Shown piece after piece: positions 1-6,853 of a DNA stretch of 9,851 nucleotides. The notes under the pieces were generated by a model, which saw nothing but the letters and a program-made list of their open reading frames with translations, was not told the DNA's origin and did no database searches. Location of the stretch: contig QHXL01000035.1 in NCBI GenBank assembly GCA_003222935.1, forward strand, positions 1,013 to 10,863. The letters run 5' to 3'. The position numbers were made by a program, and so were the translations under genes. Each line of letters opens with the position of its first letter. Position 1 is the stretch's first letter. The stretch comes from Acidobacteriota bacterium (lineage in GTDB: Bacteria > Acidobacteriota > Blastocatellia > Pyrinomonadales > Pyrinomonadaceae).

Positions 1-1
1 T

Positions 2-910
2 GCAGAGTCAGCCGAAGAGAAGGCAAAACGCGAAGAACTGATCAGGAAAAACAAAGAGATCGAAGAGGGTAATAAAAAGATTGAAGCGGCTAACGCAACA
101 ATCGCCAGGACATTCAAGACTGGTAACGAAGCGCTGAATGCTGCAAATATCGCGATCAAGGCAAATAACTCCGCTGAGGGAATAGCCAAGTACACAGAAG
201 CTATCAACGCATACAGCGAAGGCCTCGCGGCAGACCCTGATCAGCCTGCGTTGTTGACCAATCGCTCAATCGCATTAAAGGCTCGCGGCGTCGAGAGATA
301 TAACGCATCAATCAAAGAAACAGAAGATGCAGCCAAGAACACAGCGTTGGAAGGCGCCAAGGCAGACTTCAAAGCCGCCTCTGAGTCTTCGGCCAAAGCT
401 GTGCAGTTAATTAAGGCTGCCCCGGTTCCGGCGGATCCCACGGAGTTGCAACGATACAACGGGAACAAGTACGCGGCTCTCTTAACGAACGCCGAGGCAA
501 TGCGTCTGTTTGTTAGCAAGGTCGACTTCTCCAAAGGCGAAGAGGGCTTGGCCGCTTTCAAGGAATACATCGCAGCCGAAACAGACCCGGTGAAGAAAGC
601 CAAGGCCCAGTTAGACGCTGCTCAAATGCTGCTGGATGCCGGTGACGGCGAGAGAGCACTCGCTGAGTACAAGAGTATCCTGGCAACTCAACCTGACAAT
701 CCCGACGCAAACCTTGGCGCAGGGCTGTCCATGTACGCGCTAAACGACAAGACCAAGTTTCAGGAAGCAGCAAACTACCTGCAACACTTCGTAGATGTCG
801 CTCCAGACACCCATAAGTTCAAATCTTCGGCGAAGGATATACTCGCTGCGCTCAAATCGACTGAGAACGTGGTTCCAGAGAAAACAGCACCGAAAAAGAA
901 ACGTCCGTAG
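2..910 (+). CDS. TPR/coiled-coil protein, C-terminal part (5' end outside window)
   Basis: The frame is open from the first bases of the window to the TAG at 908-910, giving 302 visible residues; the true start lies upstream. A TTG near 251 is internal, because the reading frame and protein character continue unbroken upstream of it. The first ~35 visible residues are a charged helix rich in E, K and N, probably coiled coil. Next come helical pairs of TPR type, for example around 'YTEAINAYSEGLAADPDQPA' and, nearer the C-terminus, 'ALAEYKSILATQPDNPDANL', with the usual A-x-x-x-Y and D-P/P-D-N turns. The tail is basic (PKKKRP). TPR proteins are scaffolds, so no reaction can be named. A strong terminator follows directly, so it is not co-transcribed with the pilus genes. 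Being a real gene is near certain; its function is unknown. Confidence 0.85.
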   Translation, partial: AESAEEKAKREELIRKNKEIEEGNKKIEAANATIARTFKTGNEALNAANIAIKANNSAEGIAKYTEAINAYSEGLAADPDQPALLTNRSIALKARGVERYNASIKETEDAAKNTALEGAKADFKAASESSAKAVQLIKAAPVPADPTELQRYNGNKYAALLTNAEAMRLFVSKVDFSKGEEGLAAFKEYIAAETDPVKKAKAQLDAAQMLLDAGDGERALAEYKSILATQPDNPDANLGAGLSMYALNDKTKFQEAANYLQHFVDVAPDTHKFKSSAKDILAALKSTENVVPEKTAPKKKRP

Positions 911-934
911 CTTATCGGACAAGTAATTCACGTC

Positions 935-971
935 AAAAGACCGCTTCGAGAGCTTCGAAGCGGTCTTTTTT
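935..971 (+). terminator. Rho-independent terminator of the TPR gene
   Basis: There is a perfect 15-bp inverted repeat, with arms at 935-949 and 955-969, a 5-nt loop (GAGCT) and a T-run at 966-971. It starts 24 nt after the stop codon. The A-rich left flank also makes it plausible as a bidirectional terminator. Confidence 0.92.
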
Positions 972-1077
972 GCGTTTTAACTTCACACGAACCCCTCCGC
1001 AACGCCAAATCCTTAACGATTGAACTGCGCACTTCAATCCGCCTGAACTTTCACAGCTCAACAGCTGGAATTGATTC

Positions 1078-1107
1078 TTGACACTCACTTTGTTCAAACT
1101 GTACTAT
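1078..1107 (+). promoter_or_regulatory. Sigma70-type promoter for the pilB operon
   Basis: A consensus -35 box TTGACA (1078-1083) is separated by 18 nt from TACTAT (1102-1107). Transcription would start near 1114, giving a leader of roughly 115 nt before pilB. The rest of the 320-nt gap between the TPR gene and pilB (911-1230) shows only the terminator and this leader. I see no convincing gene or riboswitch fold in it. Confidence 0.7.
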
Positions 1108-1230
1108 GCATTGGCCAACGGTGTTTTGCGCCGCCGTTCGGAATAGTATTCTTGTCTGCCCCGCGCGCTTCGATATCACCTCTTTTCCATCCCAGGTTCG
1201 GGAACATCTCGAGCGGAAACATACCTGCAA

Positions 1231-3033
1231 ATGTCAGCCAAACTAGGCGAAATTCTCGTTCGTGAAAATCTGATTAGCCCTCAGCATCTGAGAGAGGCGC
1301 TCGACTACCAACGTGAACACGGGGGTAGACTGGGTTTCAATCTCGTGAAATTGGGTCTCGTTAGCGACGACATGATTACTGCCGTCCTCTCGAGACAATA
1401 TGGCATTCCTTCAGTCAACCTCGAACTCTTCCAGATCGATGAGGCCGTCCTCCGGCTCATCCCCCAGGAAGTCGCACAGAAACACTCAGTTCTTCCACTC
1501 TCACGCGTCGGGGCGACTCTCACGCTCGCGATGGTCGATCCCACCAACGTCTTCGCCATGGACGACGTCAAGTTCATGACTGGCTTGAACGTGGAACCAG
1601 TTGTCGTCGCCGAAGCAAGCATTCAAACGTCAATCGCAAAGTACTACGGCACTTCTCGCGAAATCGAACTGGCAGTTACGAACGACGAAGTAGTCTTTGA
1701 AACTTCATCCTCAAAGAGTTCGAACGGACACGGCGCTATCACGCGTGACGACCTCGTATCACTCGACAGTATCGACTTTGAAACCGGGCAGGCAGAAGAC
1801 GTAGAAGTCGTCGAAGACAACGAGGAAATCGATCTCTCAACGCTTTCGCGAATGAGCGAAGACGCTCCCGTTGTTCGACTGGTAAATGTACTTCTCGTCG
1901 ACGCTCTCCGCCGCGGCGCTTCCGACATTCACGTTGAACCTTACGAGAAAGAACTCCGAATCAGGTTCCGTATTGACGGAGTGCTTTACGACGTCATGCA
2001 TCCGCCTTTGAAACTTCGCGACGCGTTGATTTCGCGCGTGAAGATCATGTCGAAACTCGACATCTCAGAGAAGCGTCTACCGCAAGACGGTCGCATCAAG
2101 ATCAAAGTGAAAGTTGATTCTCGTTCGCGTGAACTCGACTTTCGTGTTTCTACACTTCCTACCTTGTTTGGTGAGAAGGTCGTTCTTCGTCTCCTCGACA
2201 AAGAAAACCTGATGCTCGACATGACCAAACTCGGTTTCGAACCCGAATCGCTCGCAAAGTTTCAGCGAAACATCTCGAAGCCCTACGGCATGGTGCTGGT
2301 AACAGGACCAACGGGAAGTGGTAAGACAAACACTCTTTACTCAGCTCTGCAGTCGTTGAATACCGTCGAAACAAACATCATGACTGCTGAAGACCCGGTT
2401 GAGTTCAACTTAATGGGCATCAACCAGGTTCAGATGAAAGAGCAGATCGGTTTGAACTTCGCCGCTGCTCTCCGCTCGTTCCTCCGCCAGGATCCCAACA
2501 TCGTGCTCGTCGGCGAAATCCGCGACTTTGAAACAGCAGAAATTGCAATCAAAGCCGCACTCACAGGCCACCTTGTGCTTTCCACTCTGCACACTAATGA
2601 CGCGCCATCGACCATATCCCGCCTTATGAATATGGGTATTGAGCCCTTCCTCGTTGCCACCAGCGTAAACCTCATCCAGGCACAACGACTTATTCGTCGC
2701 GTTTGTAAAGACTGTAAACAGGAACAAGCAACACCTCAGGAAGCGCTAATTGAAGTCGGTTTCTCCGCTGAAGAAGCGAAGACACTGAAGACTTACAAAG
2801 GTAAAGGCTGCGCCACCTGCAACAACACTGGTTACAAAGGACGAATCGGTCTCTATGAAGTGTTGGAAGTTACCGATGAGGTTCGCGAGTTAATTCTGAT
2901 CGGCGCCTCCGCACTTGAACTCAGAAAAAAGGCAATTGACGACGGCATGATCACGTTGCGTGGCTCGGGTCTGCACAAGATCCGCGCCGGCGTTACAACG
3001 ATCGAAGAAGTCGTTCGCGAAACGGTCGCCTAA
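1231..3033 (+). CDS. pilB: Type IV pilus extension ATPase PilB
   Basis: 600 aa, full length for the family. This hexameric ATPase sits on the cytoplasmic face of the inner membrane and powers pilin polymerisation through PilC. Residues 4-27 and 33-56 are two 24-residue MshEN motifs (KLG...Q and RLG...Q), the module known to bind c-di-GMP. The N2 region runs to ~140 and an acidic linker follows. The motor part has Walker A GPTGSGKT (359-366), an Asp box (TAEDPVEF, E387/D388), Walker B LVGEIRD (around E429), a His box TGHLVLSTLHTND (H447, H454) and a four-cysteine zinc site, C492/C495 and C527/C530. The residue after GKT is Asn, where Thr is commoner. The ATG at 1231 gives the family-typical N-terminus, although no strong Shine-Dalgarno precedes it. 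First gene of the operon, with the exported-protein gene 15 nt downstream. Confidence 0.97.
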   Translation: MSAKLGEILVRENLISPQHLREALDYQREHGGRLGFNLVKLGLVSDDMITAVLSRQYGIPSVNLELFQIDEAVLRLIPQEVAQKHSVLPLSRVGATLTLAMVDPTNVFAMDDVKFMTGLNVEPVVVAEASIQTSIAKYYGTSREIELAVTNDEVVFETSSSKSSNGHGAITRDDLVSLDSIDFETGQAEDVEVVEDNEEIDLSTLSRMSEDAPVVRLVNVLLVDALRRGASDIHVEPYEKELRIRFRIDGVLYDVMHPPLKLRDALISRVKIMSKLDISEKRLPQDGRIKIKVKVDSRSRELDFRVSTLPTLFGEKVVLRLLDKENLMLDMTKLGFEPESLAKFQRNISKPYGMVLVTGPTGSGKTNTLYSALQSLNTVETNIMTAEDPVEFNLMGINQVQMKEQIGLNFAAALRSFLRQDPNIVLVGEIRDFETAEIAIKAALTGHLVLSTLHTNDAPSTISRLMNMGIEPFLVATSVNLIQAQRLIRRVCKDCKQEQATPQEALIEVGFSAEEAKTLKTYKGKGCATCNNTGYKGRIGLYEVLEVTDEVRELILIGASALELRKKAIDDGMITLRGSGLHKIRAGVTTIEEVVRETVA

Positions 3034-3048
3034 TCGAGGAGAACTGAC

Positions 3049-3861
3049 ATGTTAAGAACAACAGCAATATTCCTGACGCTCCTTATCTCAGTAGGAGTGA
3101 TGTTGCCCTTTGCAAACTCTGCGCATGGAGTAAGGCAAAGTGCACAAATTGGAGTGCGTCATAATCGTCACCATTCGCGTGCCTGGTGGCGTCGCTATCG
3201 TGCTCGCTTGCGCAAGAAGCGTGCAGCCGCGACAGCCGCTCTCGCTCACCGCAACGCGCTGTTGGGCCAACCTCAGAATATTCCGGTTGGCGATGCCGCA
3301 CTTGCTTCGCTTCCCTCTTTTCCAAGTGTGACGACAACAACAAATCTCGGACCGGCGCCAGTGCCGGCAGCAGCAGCGGAAACCGCACCAGCCACGACTC
3401 CAGTTACAACACCAGTTGCGGCCGCGAAGTACAGCGATACCAAGGCGACAGCGAAGAGCGTAGGTCGCCCGCTACCAGGTCAGATGAATGTCTCGGTAGT
3501 TGCTTTAAGCAGACCCAATCCAGCTTTCTTGACCACGCGTGAGGAAAGTCGGATGTTGGCAGGAACTTCAGTTGCCGATCTGCGTCGGATTGTTATCGAC
3601 AAGATGGTCGTCTCGGGCGGTTGGGTAACTAACGACTACGTTCGCGAGGTTAATGGTACGCGTGTATTTGTGGTGACGGCCCGCACACCAAGAGACAGCA
3701 AGTCTCCTGAAAAAGCATGGACGTTCTATTTCACCGAAGCTGACGGACGTATCTACAGTCTGACAACGGATGCGCCAGTCGAGGCGGCGGAACGCATGTC
3801 CACGGAAGCTGATCGCTTCATCAACAAGTTGCACACCAACTCGCAACCAAACAACCGTTAG
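3049..3861 (+). CDS. Exported basic protein of unknown function inside the pil operon
   Basis: 270 aa, not recognised. AGGAG at 3037-3041 sits 7 nt before the ATG, a strong ribosome-binding site. Residues 1-25 look like a Sec signal peptide: a short basic start, a hydrophobic core (IFLTLLISVGVMLPF) and an A-N-S-A cleavage site. A very basic stretch (37-58, with WWRRYRARLRKKR) follows, then an Ala/Pro/Thr-rich linker (~88-137), then a C-terminal domain of mixed alpha/beta character (~145-262) containing 'WVTNDYVREVNGTRVFVV' and a W-T-F-Y-F strand. It lies between pilB (15 nt away) and pilT (44 nt away), all on one strand, so it is probably co-transcribed and likely acts in the periplasm or at the wall in pilus assembly. 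That role is inferred from position alone. The basic region could bind peptidoglycan, LPS or nucleic acid. Confidence 0.85.
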   Translation: MLRTTAIFLTLLISVGVMLPFANSAHGVRQSAQIGVRHNRHHSRAWWRRYRARLRKKRAAATAALAHRNALLGQPQNIPVGDAALASLPSFPSVTTTTNLGPAPVPAAAAETAPATTPVTTPVAAAKYSDTKATAKSVGRPLPGQMNVSVVALSRPNPAFLTTREESRMLAGTSVADLRRIVIDKMVVSGGWVTNDYVREVNGTRVFVVTARTPRDSKSPEKAWTFYFTEADGRIYSLTTDAPVEAAERMSTEADRFINKLHTNSQPNNR

Positions 3862-3905
3862 TTTTTACGAACGGCATAAACTTTGGATCAGGAGCGACCA
3901 ACCTA

Positions 3906-5036
3906 ATGCGACTGAACGAAAACGTTCCGCAAATCTCATTATCCGAACTGCTGAGGAAGCTTTCCGAACTCGGCGGTTCGGATCTCCATATCACTACGGG
4001 ATCACCGCCACAGGTACGCGTCGACGGACATCTTCGTCCGCTCGAGGCTTACCGGGTATTGACGTCGGCGGACACAAAACAACTCGCTTACTCAGTGTTG
4101 ACCGACGCTCAAAAACATCGGTTCGAAGAGAATCTCGAACTCGATTTCTCGTTTGGCGTAAAAGGTCTTTCCCGCTTTCGTGCCAACTTGTTCAATCAAC
4201 GTGGTGCGGTTGGTGCGGTGTTTCGCGCGATTCCCTATGAAATCAAGGCGTTTGAAGACCTGGGCTTGCCTGCGGTAATCAAAAACCTCTGCGACAAACC
4301 ACGCGGTCTGATTCTCGTAACTGGACCAACAGGTTCAGGTAAATCGACGACTCTGGCGGCAATGATCGACAAGATCAACCGCGACCGTCACGAACACATC
4401 CTGACGATCGAAGACCCGATCGAGTTTCTGCATAACCACAAAGGTTGTTTGATCAACCAACGTGAGGTGAATGCCGATACACACGGTTTTGGTGCGGCGC
4501 TAAGAACTGCACTTCGCCAGGATCCTGACGTTGTGCTCGTCGGTGAAATGCGTGACCTTGAAACGATCGAATCAGCACTCCGCATCGCTGAAACAGGTCA
4601 CCTTACGCTCGCAACGCTGCACACAAACTCAGCGTCATCGACTATTAACCGTATTATCGACGTCTTCCGAATTCTCTGCCAGGCGTTGCTACCACGTATT
4701 GAAGGAACCGGACGTGCAATGGCGCTCGAGATCATGGTGCCCAATAGCGCTATCCGTAACCTTATTCGCGAAGACAAAGTTCACCAGATCTATTCAATGA
4801 TGCAGACCGGACAAGACAAGTACGGTATGCAGACTTTCAACCAGGCGTTGGCTACGCTTTATCACAGCCGCAAGATCACTTTGGACACCGCACTTCAACG
4901 TTCTTCCAACGTTGATGAGCTGCGGGAGTTGATTGACCGTGGTGCTGGACTCAACACCGGTCAGGGCAATAAGCAACATCCAAGTCCATACGCCCAGCCC
5001 CGTCCGATTGGCACACGGCCATCGACACAAAGATAG
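3906..5036 (+). CDS. pilT: Type IV pilus retraction ATPase PilT, with an internal gap of about 17 residues
   Basis: 376 aa. PilT is the hexameric ATPase that depolymerises the pilus for twitching and DNA uptake. AGGAG (3890-3894) lies 11 nt before the ATG. The N-terminal PAS-like domain (to ~110) includes SDLHITTGSPP. The motor domain shows Walker A GPTGSGKS (140-147), Asp box IEDPIEF (168-174), Walker B VVLVGEMRD (209-217), His box TGHLTLATLHTN (230-241) and the retraction-specific AIRNLIRE (from A282). Between RIIDVF (ending at F254) and ILCQALLPR (from I256) the family normally has a helix of the type P..QQ.QVR.QLS..LEG; only Arg255 is left here. The frame is intact. A polar tail of ~27 residues (from about N350) extends past the usual end. 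pilC follows 23 nt downstream. The family is certain; whether this copy is fully active is open. Confidence 0.95.
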   Translation: MRLNENVPQISLSELLRKLSELGGSDLHITTGSPPQVRVDGHLRPLEAYRVLTSADTKQLAYSVLTDAQKHRFEENLELDFSFGVKGLSRFRANLFNQRGAVGAVFRAIPYEIKAFEDLGLPAVIKNLCDKPRGLILVTGPTGSGKSTTLAAMIDKINRDRHEHILTIEDPIEFLHNHKGCLINQREVNADTHGFGAALRTALRQDPDVVLVGEMRDLETIESALRIAETGHLTLATLHTNSASSTINRIIDVFRILCQALLPRIEGTGRAMALEIMVPNSAIRNLIREDKVHQIYSMMQTGQDKYGMQTFNQALATLYHSRKITLDTALQRSSNVDELRELIDRGAGLNTGQGNKQHPSPYAQPRPIGTRPSTQR

Positions 5037-5059
5037 ACTAACCTCTGGAGCTCACTGCC

Positions 5060-6238
5060 ATGCCTACCTACGTCTTTAAAGGCCGCAATCGAATGAATGA
5101 AGTTGTAGTGGGGGAGCGCGTCGCGGACAACCGCGAAGCCCTCCGCCAAATTTTGCGGCGCGAACAGGTCACCCTTACTTCTGTCAAAGAGAAAGGCCGA
5201 GAGATCGGCATTCCGAAAATTGGCGGAAGAAAGAAGGTGAAATCTAAGGACCTCTCGATTTTCACTCGACAGTTCTCAGTGATGATCGATGCTGGTCTAC
5301 CTCTCGTTCAATGTTTGGAGATTCTGGCCCAACAACAGGACAACAAGTATTTCCAACAGGTTCTGATGCAAGTCCCGAAAGTGTTTGATCAGCTCTATGC
5401 AAACATGGTGGAAGCGGGTGAGACTGGCGGTATCCTCGACCTGATCCTGCAACGACTTTCGACCTTCATCGAGAAGCTGGTCAAACTAAAACGAGACATC
5501 ATCTCGGCAATGATCTATCCAACAGCGGTTGTATTGATGGCAATCGCGGCAGTTGCGGTGATCATGATCGTGGTTATTCCGCAGTTTCAGAATATCTTCC
5601 TCGGTCTATTGGGACCTGGCGAACAGTTGCCACTGCCGACACGGATTGTGGTGGGCATCAGTAACTTCCTCGCCGGCTGGGGCGGTATCGCTATGCTGCT
5701 CACGATCATAGGCTCGGCAGTTAGTATTCACTTCTATTACAAAACACCGGGTGGTCGCTGGAACATCGACAAGTTGTTGCTGCATGTGCCGATTCTCGGC
5801 GACATCTTCCGCAAGATCGCGGTCTCTCGTTTCTCGCGAACGCTGTCAACACTGCTTTCGTCTGGCGTTCCAATCCTGCAGTCACTCGATATCACGGCAC
5901 GCACTTCAGGTAACGTGGTAATTGAGTCAGCGATTACCAAGGTTCGGGTGGGAGTCGAACGCGGCGAAAGCTTCGTGGATCCCTTGAAAGCAACTGAAGT
6001 CTTTCCGCACATGGTGGCGCAGATGATTGGTATCGGCGAACAGACCGGCGCCCTCGATTCAATGCTGGGAAAGATTGCCGACTTCTATGAACAGGAAGTT
6101 GACTCGGCGATAGCAAACTTGCTGACGTTGATTGAACCCCTCCTGATCGGTTTCCTCGGTGTGACAATCGGTTCCATCGTTATCGCGATGTACCTGCCAC
6201 TGTTCACCTTGATCGGCAAACTGTCGACCGGCCACTAA
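5060..6238 (+). CDS. pilC: Type IV pilus inner-membrane platform protein PilC, with an internal gap of about 17 residues
   Basis: 392 aa, somewhat short for a family of about 400-410. PilC is the inner-membrane platform that passes movement from PilB/PilT to the growing or shrinking fibre. CTGGAG (5045-5050) lies 9 nt before the ATG. Two GspF domains are visible: 'FTRQFSVMIDAGLPLVQCLE' in the first and 'RFSRTLSTLLSSGVPILQSL' in the second. Membrane segments fall at ~153-173, ~207-227 and ~361-385. In the first domain the text runs directly from VLMQV105 to P106KVFD, whereas relatives carry about 17 residues of the type R.DVE.G.TLA.AL..H between them. The second domain keeps its equivalent (VRVGVERGESFVDPLK). 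Last gene of the operon, with a terminator 24 nt downstream. Confidence 0.95.
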   Translation: MPTYVFKGRNRMNEVVVGERVADNREALRQILRREQVTLTSVKEKGREIGIPKIGGRKKVKSKDLSIFTRQFSVMIDAGLPLVQCLEILAQQQDNKYFQQVLMQVPKVFDQLYANMVEAGETGGILDLILQRLSTFIEKLVKLKRDIISAMIYPTAVVLMAIAAVAVIMIVVIPQFQNIFLGLLGPGEQLPLPTRIVVGISNFLAGWGGIAMLLTIIGSAVSIHFYYKTPGGRWNIDKLLLHVPILGDIFRKIAVSRFSRTLSTLLSSGVPILQSLDITARTSGNVVIESAITKVRVGVERGESFVDPLKATEVFPHMVAQMIGIGEQTGALDSMLGKIADFYEQEVDSAIANLLTLIEPLLIGFLGVTIGSIVIAMYLPLFTLIGKLSTGH

Positions 6239-6262
6239 ACCACAATTACAACCTCGCAACTG

Positions 6263-6296
6263 AGAAGCCTGGTGAAAGCCAGGCTTCTTTTTTTTT
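6263..6296 (+). terminator. Rho-independent terminator of the pil operon
   Basis: A perfect 10-bp stem (6263-6272 with 6279-6288), 6-nt loop and nine T residues (6288-6296), starting 24 nt after the pilC stop. It separates the pilus operon from the module downstream. Confidence 0.93.
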
Positions 6297-6307
6297 GGCC
6301 AGAATCG

Positions 6308-6426
6308 TCGTACAAAACTCGAAACCCCATCAACGGCAGTTGGTGGATACTTTCAGATCCCTTCTAGAAAAACCGGCCTCGTACAACTTGAGCAATCCCA
6401 CCAACGGCAGCCGTTGGTGGTATTTT
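6308..6426. repeat. Two related palindromic repeats of about 47 bp
   Basis: Copy 1 (6308-6353) and copy 2 (6379-6426) share TCGTACAA, then CCA(T/C)CAACGGCAG, then TTGGTGG and an AT-rich end. Copy 2 has a near-perfect palindrome at 6398-6420: arms CCACCAACGGC and GCCGTTGGTGG around a single A. Copy 1 has a shorter hairpin (CCATCAAC with GTTGGTGG). They could be paired operators or activator sites, dispersed repeats or weak terminators. The remaining stretch to 6742 shows no convincing gene; the one long open frame there starts inside the terminator T-run and lacks protein character. Confidence 0.6.
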
Positions 6427-6550
6427 GCCAAAGTCGATCTACCCCGCCGTCCACAATTGAAGACAGCGTCCTATCTTAAGTGTTACACGTGGAAGCAATA
6501 CTGTTCACACACGGCGTCCTTTTCCTTAATAAAAACGTCCGCAATTTCGT

Positions 6551-6565
6551 TGGCACAGACGTTGC
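6551..6565 (+). promoter_or_regulatory. Possible sigma54 (-24/-12) promoter
   Basis: TGGCAC, 5 nt, then TTGC: the GG and GC dinucleotides are 10 nt apart as RpoN promoters require. Transcription would start near 6577, about 165 nt before the small ORF and 275 nt before the K/E-rich gene. The palindromic repeats lie ~155-270 nt upstream of that start, a fair position for enhancer-binding sites. No better sigma70 promoter was found in this gap. A chance match is possible. Confidence 0.35.
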
Positions 6566-6742
6566 GAACTCGCATCAGCCTGAGATGTCAGCTTGGTGAC
6601 TCAGCGGTTTGTTCGGAACGCACACCTTTCACCCGACATAGCACCGAACCCACCGTCCACCATCCAAACCAGCTCCCCCCGTCTGTAAGGTCCAATCCCG
6701 GACCCCGTGATGCTCTTGAAGTTGGCACTCTCAGGAATAGCA

Positions 6743-6850
6743 ATGTGGTTTGACCGTCTATCAATGCAATCCCCCTACTCCACCGAGCAAGCGTTGAGCC
6801 TCGCCGCTTCAGACCTTGAACCTCAACTCACCAAACCATCAAGGAGCTAG
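6743..6850 (+). CDS. Possible 35-codon leader ORF before the K/E-rich gene
   Basis: ATG at 6743, with AGGAA (6733-6737) 5 nt upstream, reads 35 codons (starting MWFDRLSMQSPYST) to TAG at 6848-6850. The stop lies 3 nt before the ATG of the K/E-rich gene and just after that gene's Shine-Dalgarno, so the last codons overlap that ribosome-binding site. It is in the same frame as the K/E-rich gene, with only TAG and one codon between them. It could be a translated leader that couples translation, a small peptide, or chance. No homologue comes to mind. Confidence 0.35.
   Translation: MWFDRLSMQSPYSTEQALSLAASDLEPQLTKPSRS
6841..6846 (+). promoter_or_regulatory. Strong ribosome-binding site of the K/E-rich gene
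   Basis: AAGGAG lies 7 nt before the ATG at 6854. It fixes the start of the K/E-rich gene and suggests high translation. Confidence 0.8.
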
Positions 6851-6853
6851 TTC

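Noticed and set aside
1071..1265. Open frame over the pilB promoter and leader
   Set aside because: It begins upstream of the -35 box and overlaps the pilB start. It is explained better as promoter and untranslated leader.
3906..5036. pilT and pilC considered as pseudogenes because of their internal gaps
   Set aside because: Both frames are intact, all PilT nucleotide-binding motifs and all PilC membrane segments remain, and both have good ribosome-binding sites; recorded as intact genes with odd gaps.
6722..6750. Sigma70 promoter starting at TTGGCA just before the small ORF
   Set aside because: No acceptable -10 box occurs 16-19 nt downstream.
6295..6753. Long plus-strand open frame after pilC
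   Set aside because: It would start at a TTG inside the terminator T-run, has no ribosome-binding site and runs through the palindromic repeats. Its composition is not protein-like.
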